DNA of 64,000 bases from Trichoderma breve (lineage: Eukaryota; Ascomycota; Sordariomycetes; Hypocreales; Hypocreaceae). Positions 20,170 to 32,153 of the stretch are shown piece by piece; positions within the stretch are counted from its first letter, which is position 1; each line of letters opens with the position of its first letter. The DNA lies in NCBI RefSeq assembly GCF_028502605.1, contig NW_026611594.1, forward strand, positions 1,071,501-1,135,500, written 5' to 3'. The translations under genes and the position numbers were made by a program. The notes beneath the pieces were generated by a model. The model was not told where the DNA came from and did no database searches. It saw only the letters and a program-made list of their open reading frames with translations.

Positions 20170-23100
20170 GGTGTTGAGATTTCAACACGGCTTGGGCTTG
20201 GGCTTGGAGCTGCTGCGGGAGCTGCTCTGGAGCTTGCTGCTGCAGCCTCGCGAAATGCCGGCATCGCCCTTTGAAGCTGATTTACTCCGTTATGCCTTCT
20301 GCCTCTCTCACTTTGACTTACATACATCAAATCGGACGCCCCGGCCCAGGGCCAAGAGGCATTATGTCTACTTTTGGCATTCCAGCAGATGCGGTATGAT
20401 GTATGCGCTTTTTCGCTCTTTCACGCCTCTCACGCCTCTTCACATGTATGTACTCCCGTACCTGCTGGAAGCTAGAATGACAAGGTCTGCCGCTACTGTA
20501 CCGGACTCATGCTAGCTACGGTACTGTACATGTATTCTATCCGCATATCCATCGTATCGTATCGTACAGGCGAACAGCGAACAGGAATCAAGCAAAAGCC
20601 ACGGCTATGGCGGAATTGGATCCCAAAGAGGCGCTGCGGCCACGGCGGCTACCGGAGCAAAATTGAGACCGGCCCGATCGGGGGTACGTACCGAACGGCG
20701 AGGCGAGAAAGAAGTGGGAGCTCGAGTGAATGTGTTCGAGTCGAGGCGCTTACATGTACGAGTACCGGCTGTGCGTGTAGATGCGCAGTACGATAACCAG
20801 TACTCGATACTTGTAAAATGAGAGAATCCGCAGCGACTAACTCGAAAAGTAATCCCTCCAAGGCCCTTGTTTTCTCGAGTTGCTGTTCCGTGCCTGTGGA
20901 GCCCCCAGTCCCATCCCATCCCCATGCAATGTATGAGCATTACCCAGTAGTGACTTGTGCTTGTGCTAACTTGTGCCTTGTACAGCAGGTACCATCTTGG
21001 TTCCCCCCGTCGCGTGAGCTAGACGCAGCGCCTGTAGCGGCACAACAGCGAACAAAATACGTGCCAAAACAGCGCCGTGACGAGCAGAGACACTCCGCGA
21101 CCTCCATCCGAAGCCTTTTTCCGCTCTCCTCGCCTCGCCCCTGCTTCAATTGCTCGTCCTTGCGTCGCTCCAGCGCAAATCGCCATCGCCAAGCGACTTT
21201 TGATCGGATGGAAGCGCTAGAAAAATGCAGCGAAGCAGCCAAGTTTGCGGGGCAGTCGGCGCTAGGCCAGAAATGGGGGAGGGACGGGCGTATGTACATG
21301 TGTACGAGTTACTGTACGTACTCCCCCCTACACATGGCCAAAATGACGTCGTGTGTGGAGTCTGGACGAGGCATATCCGAAGCAGGTCAAAGACGGTGAA
21401 AATGGAAAATCGAGGAGGGAATTTGAGGCGAGAAGGCGAGCGGCTGAAAAAGATGGCGATTTGCGATTTGCTGGGGGAGTTTTCCGGGGGTTGGTTTGTG
21501 GTTCTGGTATTGATTGGTTCATGGGGCTTGCAGGAGGACAATGGCAAATGGCAATGGCAATGGCAATCAATGGAACGAACAGATGCCGAAGCCGGTTGGA
21601 ACTGTCTGTCGTCATGACTGAACTGAACTTGGCCGAAGCGAAGGGGGAGAAACACAGCGCCCGGATTAAGCGTTTACATCTACCGGCATTGCCATGGGGT
21701 TAAAAGGCGATCCCGGGACGCACCGAGGGCGAATTGGATCGTGAGGAAGGGCGAAACACGAAGAGGTGCTGACATTACATACAGCGCATTTGGGGGGGAA
21801 GAGACTGGTCAGGTCAGGTCAATGGCCGAGGGGGTGTTATTTGTTGTTACTACTAGTTGTTATTGTACAGTACATACGGGGAAGGGGGTTGGTGGCAGCA
21901 TCTCCGAGGTGAGGTGGCTTTTCGAGATGCGCGATTTGCATGCTATGGGCTGAGAATAGGAATACTGATTCCGCGTATGTACATTTTTAAGAGTACGAGT
22001 ACGTGCAATCCGCGGTTGGAGGCTACTGTATTGTATGGGGATGTTGTTCGTGCGCCAATGAGGCGGGCGGGATTCATGCTTGGCTTTTTCACTTAATTCT
22101 TCGTCCAAGTAAGGTATGTTGCCGCCTCACTAACAAAAATGCTAGAAGCAGCCTCCGACGTCGCTCAGACGTGCCGTTGGAGGAAGAAAAAAAAAAAAGA
22201 CGCGCCTTAGTAGGTAGTTAGTTCTACTACGGAGTACTATCTACAAGATACACTCGTGGTATCCGGAGATCAGCTTTTGTGATGGAGCCTTGAATCAAGA
22301 AGCCGTCTTGTAATTAGGAAGGGGGAAAAACAGGGCCCGTCGTCCCCAAAAAATGACGGCCGAGGAAAAGGCGCGCTGCGTGATGCGATGCGGGTAATAA
22401 GCGCAAAACAAAGGCACGTACACTACCTTCCATGGGCCAGTTTTACATGCGGGATTTCCTTCGTAGAATTTTCTGGCCCTTGGAAGCCGGCTGTCCCGGG
22501 ATTCCGACTTCTTGATCTGGGGGGGTGGTTCCTCCTTCAGCAGCTTCGGCCTTGGTGTTTTATTCGCTCTCTTGCTCAGGCCAGGGCGGGTCTTGTCCCC
22601 GGTCGTCTCTTCACCTTCCCAGCTACTCCGGGCGCACAGGCGTGTGCTTTGGCTGGATGAGGCCTAGAGGCGTTGCTGGCCAAGAGATGGGACAAGAGGG
22701 TTAAATCGGATATCGGCATCGGTCGACAGCTTCGGTTGCGCCGGGGCCTGGCCCCAAGTCCAAGAGGCGTATCCACACAGCAGGAGAAGCCCTTTCGGCG
22801 CCGCTCTTTTGGCTTAGGGCCAAGGACAGGATAACTCGGCCTTTGAGCGGCATGTTTGATTCTATGGCTTGCTATGCTTCTTTGGGACATGGCTCGCGGG
22901 TTTACCTGCTTGTTCTCGAATCAGCTTAGCCCAGGCGACAATCTGCCGTCGGTCTTCGCTGGCCGATGGGGGAAGTGGACAAGGGGGGGCGTGTGGGAAG
23001 TCTAAGCTGTACTTGTACGGAGTACGCTTGGGGGAGTGAATTGGGATGGATGGATGGCTGGATGGAGACGGCGCGACCAGACAGACTCTGGCGTTCTGGC

Positions 23101-23343
23101 GTCTCATCGAAGGAGGGTAGAGAGAAAAAAAAAACCAGTCCAGACAAAAAAAAAAAAAAAAAGGAACCACGGCATTGGGCCGGACTAGGGTGTCCCCAAG
23201 AGACTACGGGCTGGAATAAATATCTCTGGCAAGCCGCCTCGGTGGATGAACTTTTTCTCTCCCCTTCCTGCCCAGTTGCGACTTGTTGCGTCTTTTCAAT
23301 TGCCAGTTTCGCGGCTGCTTCGAGGGCGCAATTCTTCACAACA
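20170..23343. other. 3.2-kb spacer including the H+-ATPase promoter
   Basis: No gene is supported. It contains TACGAGTA at 20757 and 21994, TACGGAGTA at 22228 and 23016, and A-runs at 23146-23162. The last several hundred bases should be the promoter and leader of the ATPase; a pyrimidine-rich stretch (23243-23300, CTTTTTCTCTCCCCTTCC) just before the ATG fits a highly expressed fungal gene. Confidence 0.55.
23146..23162. repeat. A17 homopolymer upstream of the H+-ATPase
   Basis: Seventeen A residues, about 180 bases before the ATG; a possible nucleosome-excluding tract in a strong promoter. Confidence 0.85.
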
Positions 23344-26300
23344 ATGTCTGTCTTTCATCGACGAAAGGGCTCCCCTGGGGAGGACGATGTTGAGGCCGGT
23401 GGTCGTGAGGACCACTCTGGCAGCACCGTCGCTCCCCCCGAGGGAGACAACCTCCCAGAGTACGCCGCCCTGGAGCGATACATTAGCACCTATCGCGAGG
23501 GCTCCCGCAGCGGCGACGACAACGACAAGGACCGTCGTGATGTCAAGTGGTGGCAGTTTTGGAAGTCGTCCGGCCCCGACGTGATTGACAGTGCCGAGCC
23601 TGCCAAGCGGGTTGTCCCCGACGCCTGGCTGGATACCGACATCCGCACTGGTATCCGCATCAATGAGGTTGATGAGCGACGAAAGTGGGCTGGCTGGAAC
23701 GAGCTGAGCGCCGAGAAGGAGAATCTGTTTGCCAAGTTTTTGGGTTTCTTTACTGGTCCTATTCTATATGGTGAGTAGTTCTCAAGCTGGGTTATGAGTT
23801 TTATTTCAAGTGTCAGTGAGCTAACAATGTCATGTCTATAGTCATGGAAGTTGCTGCTCTGTTGGCTGTCGGTTTGGGTGACTGGATCGATTTCGGTGTC
23901 ATTTGCGGTATCTTGCTGCTCAACGCCTTCGTCGCCTTCTACCAGGAAAAGTCTGCTGCCGATATCGTCGCCTCTCTCAAGGGCAACATTGCCATGCGTT
24001 GTACCGTTGTTCGTGACGGCCAGGAGCAGAACATTCTCGCTCGTGAGCTCGTTCCCGGTGATATTGTAAGCCAATGCCCTCTCACTCACTCTTGTTTCAT
24101 TGCAACGAGCTAATTGTTTCTCTCTCAACAGCTCATTGTCCAGGAAGGTGACACCGTCGCCTCTGATGTTCTCCTGATCTGCGACTACACTCGTCCTGAG
24201 GACTTCGAGGTCTTCAAGCAGCTCCGTGCCGAAGGCAAGCTGGGCTCCAGCGACGACGAGGAGGAAGAAGAAGATGAGAAGAACCAGGAGTCCGCTCTGG
24301 CCAACCACCGTGCCACTCCCCTCGTTGCCGTCGACCAGTCCGCCATCACTGGTGAGTCTCTCGCCGTCGACAAGTACCTCGGTGATGTCGCCTACTACAC
24401 CACTGGCTGCAAGCGCGGAAAGGCCTATGCCATCGTCACTGCTACTGCCAAGGACTCTTTCGTCGGTAAGACTGCCGATCTCGTCCAGGGCGCCAAGGAC
24501 CAGGGTCACTTCAAGGCTGTCATGGACAACATCGGTACCAGCTTGCTCGTTCTCGTCATGTTCTGGATTCTCGCTGCCTGGATCGGTGGCTTCTTCCACC
24601 ACCTCAAGATCGCCGAGCCTGGCTCCCAGAACCTGCTCCACTATGCCCTTGTTCTCCTCATCGTTGGTGTCCCCGTCGGTCTTCCCGTCGTCACCACCAC
24701 CACTCTTGCTGTCGGCGCTGCCTACCTCGCCAAGCAGAAGGCCATTGTCCAGAAGCTTACCGCCATCGAGTCTCTTGCTGGTGTCGACATTCTCTGCTCT
24801 GACAAGACCGGTACTCTCACTGCCAACAAGCTGTCCATCCGTGACCCCTACGTCTGCGAGGGTGAGGATGTCAACTGGATGATGGCTGTTGCTGCCCTTG
24901 CTTCTTCCCACAACCTCAAGACCCTCGACCCCATCGACAAGGTCACCATCCTGACCCTCAAGCGCTACCCCAAGGCTCGTGAGATCCTTCAGCAGGGCTG
25001 GGTCACTGAGAAGTTCACTCCTTTCGACCCCGTCTCCAAGCGTATCACCGCTGAGTGCCGTCTCGGCAAGGACAAGTTCATCTGCGCCAAGGGTGCCCCC
25101 AAGGCCATTCTCAAGCTTGCCAACCCCAACGACGAGCTCGCCTCCCAGTACCGTGAGAAGGATCGTGAATTCGCTCGCCGTGGTTTCCGATCTCTCGGTG
25201 TCTGCTACAAGAAGAACGATGAGGACTGGGTTCTCCTTGGTCTCCTCTCCATGTTCGACCCCCCTCGTGAGGATACCGCCCAGACCATTCTCGAGGCTTC
25301 CCAGCTCGGTGTTCCCGTCAAGATGTTGACTGGTGATGCCATCGCCATTGCCAAGGAGACTTGCCGTATGCTTGCTCTCGGTACCAAGGTCTACAACTCT
25401 GAGAAGCTCATCCACGGTGGTCTTGCCGGTTCCGTCCAGCACGACTTCGTCGAGCGTGCCGATGGTTTCGCTGAGGTTTTCCCCGAGCACAAGTACCGTG
25501 TCGTCGAGATGCTCCAGCAGCGTGGTCACCTTACTGCCATGACTGGTGACGGTGTCAACGACGCCCCCTCCCTGAAGAAGGCTGACTGCGGTATTGCTGT
25601 CGAGGGTTCCACCGAGGCTGCTCAGGCTGCTGCTGATATCGTCTTCCTTGCTCCCGGTCTTTCCACCATTGTCCTGGCCATCAAGACCTCTCGCCAGATC
25701 TTCCAGCGCATGAAGGCTTACGTCCAGTACCGTATCGCTCTGTGTCTCCACCTTGAGATCTACCTGACTCTGTCCATGATCATCATCAACGAGACCATCC
25801 GTGTCGACCTCATCGTCTTCCTTGCCCTGTTTGCTGATTTGGCTACCGTCGCCGTCGCCTACGACAATGCCCACTATGAGCCCCGTCCCGTCGAGTGGCA
25901 GCTGCCCAAGATCTGGGTCATCTCCGTCGTCCTCGGTGTCTTGCTTGCCCTCGGTACCTGGGTCCTCCGTGGAACCATGTACCTGCCCAACGGTGGTATC
26001 ATCCAGAACTTTGGCTCCGTCCAGGAGATTCTCTTCCTCGAGGTCGCCCTCACTGAGAACTGGCTCATCTTCGTTACCCGTGGTGGCAAGACCATGCCCT
26101 CTTGGCAGCTCGTCGGCGCCATTCTCGGTGTCGACATCATGGCTACTCTCTTCTGTCTCTTCGGCTGGCTGTCTGGTGCCCCTGAGATCGACAACCCCGT
26201 TGACCTTGCCGTCCAGCGCCACGATGGTTGGACCGACATTGTCACCGTCGTCATTGTCTGGCTGTACTCTTTCGGTGTCACCATCTTCATTGCCATCGTC

Positions 26301-26489
26301 TACTTCATCCTCAACAAGATCCCCTGGCTCAACGACCTTGGCCGCAAGGACCGCAAGCGCAAGGATACCATTGTTGAGAACGTCATCACTGCTCTTCAGA
26401 AGCTCGCCATTGAGCACGAGAGAGATGAGACTACTGGTGTCAACCGATACCTCCTCGCTGACAAGGTTATTGACAACGAGGATGAGTAA
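23344..26489 (+). CDS. Plasma-membrane H+-ATPase, P-type class IIIA
   Basis: Three exons (23344-23770, 23842-24065, 24132-26489) give 1002 residues. P-type ATPase hallmarks are intact: TGES in the actuator domain (about 290), the phosphorylated Asp in CSDKTGTLT (about 441), MLTGDA, and the hinge motif MTGDGVNDAP (about 687), with ten hydrophobic segments and the class III transmembrane sequence VGVPVGLPVV. The enzyme pumps protons out across the plasma membrane and energises nutrient uptake. Two departures from the classical yeast/Neurospora Pma1 type: an acidic insert in the actuator domain (SSDDEEEEEDEKNQE, about 251-265), and a C-terminal tail running about 50 residues past the last membrane segment and ending KVIDNEDE. 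It may therefore be a second-clade paralogue. Strong preference for C-ending codons suggests very high expression and explains a 975-codon antisense shadow frame. Confidence 0.96.
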
Positions 26490-28473
26490 ACGGGTAATTT
26501 AATGTCGCGGATGTTTACCGGGCTGAGAGGACAGAGTAATCGTTTTGACTCCTTTTTTACCCCCTGAATAACTTAATCATGGTCTTACGAACTACTCGCC
26601 TGCGAAGCCAAAATACTTATTATTGGTGATCTTGGGGAAGAAGAAAGGTTGGTCAAGGGGACCAAGTTTCTTTTGTGGGGAAGAGCGAAGCCAAACTACT
26701 AGTTTAACATGTTCTTTCTGCATTTCTGGTTATATATATCTATATTGCCTGTTTGCAGAACCATCACGTTGCTACAACCAAGTCGGATGGGAGGGAGAAA
26801 GAACGATAGAAGAAGTTCTCCAGCCGTGGATGCATTGTTAACCTTTTGATTCCCCCAGTCGCTAACTTAATTTAAAACCTAGTATAAACTTATATATTTA
26901 GTTACTATAGACTTTTCATATCTCGCTAATGTGTTACGTTTTTTAAAATACTTTTTCTGCGTCTCTTTCAATTGCAACTTGTGATGCTTCAAAATGTGGT
27001 CTGCAAAAAAAAAAAAAGCTATACAGTCTGAAGAGAGCTTCTCTTCGCACTCTTAACACTGGACTTGGACCTTGGGGGAGCTTTCAATCTTACACACCCT
27101 ACCACCACTAATACGAAGAGCAAACAAAATGGCGCAAACTAAGTAAATTTTTTTTTCTCTTCTCCAGTTGGAGTTGGTGAAACTTGCGGCCCACGCCACC
27201 GGAGTTCGCGAGGATAGAAGGTTTCGGAACGGCGGCTCTAGTCAAGTCGAGCTAACTGGTCTAGTGTCAAGCCTTAGTGACCTTCCGCGCTCCATATTAT
27301 TCGCATTTCACCTTGGTGAGTGATGTCAAGGTGAAATGAATTTTCTTGCCGTTGCCTGCTGTTGATATCGATACGATGGGGTGTCTGTTTGAATATGGCT
27401 CGGTCTAGGTTGAGGGCTTTGTTTCGGCATTCGGGTAGAAGAGGGCATGAGATGAAACAATGATCATCGAGAGAGGCTCAAACGTTGGTCTAGTAGTAGT
27501 TTCAACATCTACAAATGCCAATTCCCATCAAGCTTTCTGGTTCCGCGTAGATCTACTTTCCGTATCTTGCGAATGGGCGAAAAGCGTATTCCCCTCAAGC
27601 CCGGGTCTGAGTTTAAAATTGGTCAGACGCGTTGCCGGGAAACATGGTATGATAACGCCCGGCTACGCTTGTGAATTGCCAGTTTGGCTGTCATTACGTG
27701 CTTATGGCGTGGGAGAAGCTCGATGTAACGTGGATTGGCGGTGGTGATTGGTTTGTTTGGTATTTGGAGGCTTGATCGATTCCGAGGTGGCCGGATGTCG
27801 GGCGGAATGCTCCCGGATTGAACACCTGCCAGACTGGTGGCTATTCCCTTTTGGTTTTTACGCAGCTGTGGCAGGTTGAGCTATCATGGCTAATGTAGAT
27901 GTTTATTTTACGGCAGTTGTCGTATGGCTGACTTGTACGGGTGAGGCGTATATCGAGTGTTGACAAGATCTGTTATGGGTTAGAAGGGGAGTGCGAGGAA
28001 TGCTTGCTGTGGATATATTGTGGTGCAGTAATATTTGGGCATGATTGCAGAAGCATATACCGAAAACGTCGACTGACTGTTGGAAGAAAACTAGGCGATG
28101 AGGGTTCCGTTTGGTGGTTGACGGCATGACCTGGGTCCCGAAACTTGATGTATATAGAGCCTTATCAAGTTGTCATTTCCATCTTGGGCCAATCGGGAAA
28201 TATTGTGTAACAACGTGAGAGGAAGAGTAGTAAGTAAAGTGGAAACTGGCATTGGGAGATGGCTTGTTGGAATCTTGTTTCTATATATACACACATCCAT
28301 TGTGAGGTTTAAATTGGCCTGCTGTTTCTCTTCTGAGATTGGGGTAAATCTACGAAATATTTTATACATGGACATCACATTAGAGCATTTTCAGACGATT
28401 TCACTTTCTTTTATTTATACTCTAGACGAAAAGCAAAACGCGTTACTTATGCCTAGATATTCCTTGCAGTCGA
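26490..28473. other. Convergent spacer between H+-ATPase and GH71/99-like gene
   Basis: Two kilobases without a supported gene. The left part is 3' untranslated sequence of the ATPase. A perfect 12-bp inverted repeat lies at 27304-27338. Base composition becomes more AT-rich from about 26.8 kb and stays so through most later spacers. Confidence 0.6.
27304..27338. repeat. Perfect 12-bp inverted repeat, 11-nt spacer
   Basis: CATTTCACCTTG (27304-27315) and its exact reverse complement CAAGGTGAAATG (27327-27338) flank GTGAGTGATGT. It lies in a two-kilobase spacer with no recognisable gene and could be a hairpin or a dyad binding site. Confidence 0.8.
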
Positions 28474-29883
28474 TTATTGAGCCGCGGCGTGGAAAGCAGC
28501 AGCCTTCTGGCCACCCAGAGACAGATAGAAGCTGGTGTCGGGGAAGTCGTTGTCGACGCCAACAAACTTCTGGTTGGTGGGAAGCTGGTTGACCTTGAGC
28601 GCGGGCATGCTCTGGGTACCTGATTTAAAGACATGTTAGGTGGCTGCTGTATGAAAGATGAACATCCTGAGGAAACTTACCTTCGTTGACTTCGTCAAAC
28701 ATGGCGTTGAAGATGAAAAGAGGCTTGATGGCCATGGAAGTAAGGGCATCAGCTTGGGCGGAGAAGAAAGAGCCGTTGTTGCGAGGGAAGTAGTCGAACG
28801 CAGACGGGTTGGTGCCGCCGTTGATGTGGTAAGCAGAGGTTCCGGGGAAGATGACGGGTGCGTACTTCTTTCCGAGGGACTGCAGCAACTGTGAGTCTGG
28901 GACCTGGACAGAAGAATGAAAGCCCTGGTAGCCGGCAGCGGAATAACCGCCAACAGTCCAAGGGCTGATAAAGTCGGCCGCCTTATAAGCCTGGACAAAG
29001 CCAGAGTTGCTGTTAACATCGCCAGCCCACTGCTCAGGCACGCCGAAACCGACGTACAGGCCAGCGTTCTTGAGCTGGTTTGCAATGTTGAGGCTGTCAG
29101 CAGCGCTGGTCTTCATTCCCTGGAAACCGATGCCGAAGACCATGGTAACGGGCTTTCCGTTCTGGTGGATGTAGGCTGACGATGTGGTGTAGGGCTTGAT
29201 CTTGGAGTTGTAGTCGTTGAGGACTTGGTTGGCGACGCTGCCCTGGGAAGAGTCGCCGCCGGAGACGTCGTACTCGACGATGAAACCACGGCCATATTTT
29301 TCAGCCGCTGTCCTGACCTGGTTGAGGATCTGAATTTGTAGTTAGATATTGATCTTTGGGAGGGGCTTGTGTGTTTATCATGTCATGGACTAACAGTAAT
29401 GAATGACTGGTCGTTGATAGATCCAAGGAATCTCTGCACGATTACACCATCGATGCCGTACTGTTGCATCCACTTAAAGTGTAAGTCGACAACACCGTCG
29501 CAGGTTGCGTCGTAGAACTTGGCGGGTTGGCCGTTTGGCAGCGTGAGGCCGGTGTTGAAGAGGCAGTTGGCCGGATACTGGCTCACATCCGGGATGAAGT
29601 CAATCTCAACTACGATAGTGTAAGTCACAACAAATTCGTATCTTGTCTTAAAGAAGAGTATCTTCATACTGTTGTTGGGTCCTGGAGTTTGGCCATCGGC
29701 AGACCAGTGGTTGTTGACGCCGGCACCCGGTTTACGGAACCAGCCCTGGTAGCCGTAGAGCCATTTGCCCTGGATCGTGGAGGCATCGATGGCCGCCGCC
29801 GCTCTGACAGGGTGTGGGTGTGAATTGTGCGACGAAGCTGATGCCGCAGTGGCGTAGAGAAGCCACGATAGAGATGCCTTCAT
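28474..29883 (-). CDS. Secreted GH71/GH99-like glycosidase
   Basis: Four exons (29883-29670, 29609-29395, 29329-28681, 28619-28474), all phases closing, encode 407 residues. The start MKASLSWLLYATAASASS is a clear signal peptide; an upstream in-frame ATG (29940) would bury it. The mature protein opens with the family signature GKWLYGYQGWF, then NHWSADGQTPGP, DFIPDVSQYP and FKWMQQYGIDGVIVQRFLG, and later AADFISPWTVGGYS and FIFNAMFDEVNEGT. These match the TIM-barrel proteins grouped as GH71/GH99-like, often annotated as 'xylosidase/arabinosidase' in fungi; the substrate is uncertain (alpha-glucan or mannan are possible). The acidic pair is expected near the QRFLGS and FDEVNEG segments but was not proven. 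A TATA-like TATATATA lies at 29978-29985. Confidence 0.88.
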
Positions 29884-31700
29884 GATGAACGGGTATGAGA
29901 TGGCTGTGAAGTAAACTTTGACTGGAACCTCCTTGCTCACTTCAATGCAAAACTATGGAGCAGCGTATAAGACCTGGTATATATACTAGTTCGACTGAGA
30001 TTCCCATCTTGAACCCCTACGGAGAGATTCCCAAGTCCGATCGCAAGATGGCACGAGCCAAGCGGTGTCAAACGTTGGGCTCTGATTACTTCTTGTTTCA
30101 GTCCCACCACAGCTCTCCATCGACCGATTAGGCACAAACAGGCAGCTCGTATGGCGATCTTGTCCTAATTGTCTTTCGCCTGCTGTCCAGACATGCAGAC
30201 GCAGGGTATTAGCTGCGTCTCTCATCACCAAAGAATTGCCAATTTTGCCCTCAATTGACACCAATTGACTATTATCCGTAGGCTCGTGTCCCTAAACTCC
30301 GATTATATGAAGCATACGACGGAGCTCGAAGTAACATTACATGACAGGATGATTGACTAATCCACTGCCGACGCGGTCCAGATGCGATCTGCCTGCGGGT
30401 GACAGATGCTCATTCAGGCACAGAATAAGTAATGGAAACGGCCCGAAGGGAGCAAGCTAAAATAAGGGATGGCCAATGGGGGTTACAATTTATACGGTTT
30501 TCACTGCGACCTTCTGTGGGAAATTATGGGTATTTGTATGCCATGCCGGTTATTCGGTATAGTTTAATCTATCTGAGAGAGCAGGATAATACAGTGACAT
30601 GTTCATGATATGACAAGGTAGTAGATGTTTCAACAATAGCATCGCAATACAATAAGCGGACCAGGGTTGCGGCACTCATAGTGACGATGATCCTCAACAA
30701 TTTGCACACTGCAGTCGTCAGATTGCGTCTTTGCAGCCAGCAATACGACCAAACAGGAAATCGGCGTTTACTGTAGGGAGAAAGTGAGCAAATTGTTCTG
30801 ATTGGCTCAGAAGTTGGGAAATAATATGTCTTGATGCCTTTGCAAACCCGTCCCGTCGGTTTATTAGGGTTTAATCTCTCGCGCTTGTATGTTCTCCGAA
30901 ACACCTCATCTTGCTTGAAACCTCACACAATATCTTGTAGTATTCTCTTATTCTCTTCCCAGTTAATACATGAGCTCCTTTTTTCGTTGTAAACCAGCTA
31001 TTCATGAGATGAAAGTACGCATTCGAATTTATATGCTGCTAGCGATTACTGAGCGCTCCAACAGCGTCCAGTTTGCCACCGAGTCTGGTGCTTACATATA
31101 AGCGGTGTGCAAGGCATCGACTCCATATAAATGTCATATCTTGAAGCCTGCTAAGGTGACGCAAGAGCTTCTGAAGCATCAGCAATAGTAGCAGCAGTGT
31201 GCAATAATGAGCCGCGCTGATAGGACTATCTTGTAAGCTGGCTGGAGAAGCCCTTATTGGCCTTTCTACACTTCTAGTTGGCCAGAAGCAACCTATTGCA
31301 GGGCTTTAAGCAGCTGCATACGGTAGTCTAGAAGCTGGCTGAACCATTCCGTACTAACACTGCTGGAGCTAACGCACGGCGATCCCTGTTCGCCTCTCTA
31401 CTTACTTGCTCTTCTTAGAAGGGCAAAAAAGTTGTCATTAGCGCGATAGCTTGGAGAAACAAAGTTTTGATATCCGTTCATCTGATGACTATTGAGATGT
31501 CTCTAGCGCCGGACACAGTGAGGCTTGGACATTTCGATGATGAAGGCTTTATGTCATTATGATAGTTGGAAAAACAACGTAATGCAGTTTTAAAATGTAT
31601 GTCAATAGCTGCGGATGGATAGTCGTCTTTCGATTCCAGTACAACTCACATTCCGCACAACTCACAGATACTATCGTCTTGAATACTGACAGAAGAAACA
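29884..31700. other. Divergent spacer, GH71/99-like gene and VOC gene
   Basis: AT-rich, no supported gene. A stretch around 31140-31430 has a different texture (GCTGGCTGGAGAAGCC and similar) and may be decayed coding or transposon sequence, but stops in all frames prevent a call. Confidence 0.5.
29978..29985 (-). promoter_or_regulatory. TATA box of the GH71/99-like gene
   Basis: TATATATA about 95 bases upstream of the start codon, in the position expected for an inducible fungal promoter. Confidence 0.6.
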
Positions 31701-32153
31701 ATGTCAACTTCTAAGCCACCATCATTCTTCGTCTCTCTTCCTGTCGTCTCTCTTAGCTCCTCCACCGACTTTTATAAGTCTCTTAACTTCACCCCTCTTG
31801 ATGATTACTCGGACGACGACACCGTGGCATTCCGCTTCCCTTACAAGTCCAACGCCAATATCTGTCTCATGATACACTCTACCTCGCGGTTTGAACAATT
31901 CATCCGCCGTGGTTCAAAAATTGTACATGCAAAGGAGGTTACTGGCGCCATATACACCTTAGGTGTGCCGAATAAGGAAGATGTAGATGGGTTTCTGGAA
32001 AAGGCTGAAAAGGCGGGTGGCAAGAAAGACCCTTTTGAAATGAAGGAGTACGGGAAAGACTTGGGACTATATACGAGAAGTTTCGAGGACCTGGATGGGC
32101 ATATCTGGGAAGCAACAACAATGTTGAATGAGAAGGCGAAGGAGAAAGCATGA
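31701..32153 (+). CDS. VOC/glyoxalase-fold protein
   Basis: Intronless gene for 150 residues, the usual size of a single-module vicinal-oxygen-chelate protein. The N-terminus (FFVSLPVVSLSSSTDFYKSLNF) is the classic first beta-alpha unit of the glyoxalase/bleomycin-resistance fold, and the C-terminus LYTRSFEDLDGHIWEATTM is the typical closing strand with the DxDGHxWE pattern that provides a metal-ligand Glu. No signal peptide, so cytosolic. Such proteins include glyoxalases, dioxygenases and antibiotic-binding proteins; the substrate cannot be told from sequence. It sits between the two secreted glycosidase genes. Confidence 0.88.
   Translation: MSTSKPPSFFVSLPVVSLSSSTDFYKSLNFTPLDDYSDDDTVAFRFPYKSNANICLMIHSTSRFEQFIRRGSKIVHAKEVTGAIYTLGVPNKEDVDGFLEKAEKAGGKKDPFEMKEYGKDLGLYTRSFEDLDGHIWEATTMLNEKAKEKA

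Noticed and set aside
23490..26417. 975-codon open frame antisense to the H+-ATPase
   Set aside because: It arises from the C-ending codon bias of the ATPase on the other strand; its translation is a monotonous Asp/Gly/Leu/Val-rich sequence with no domain.
29884..29940. Longer start for the GH71/99-like gene
   Set aside because: Starting at 29940 would place 19 residues before a clear signal peptide.
31140..31430. Possible transposon or gene relic
   Set aside because: Texture differs from the surroundings but all frames contain stops and no terminal repeats were found.
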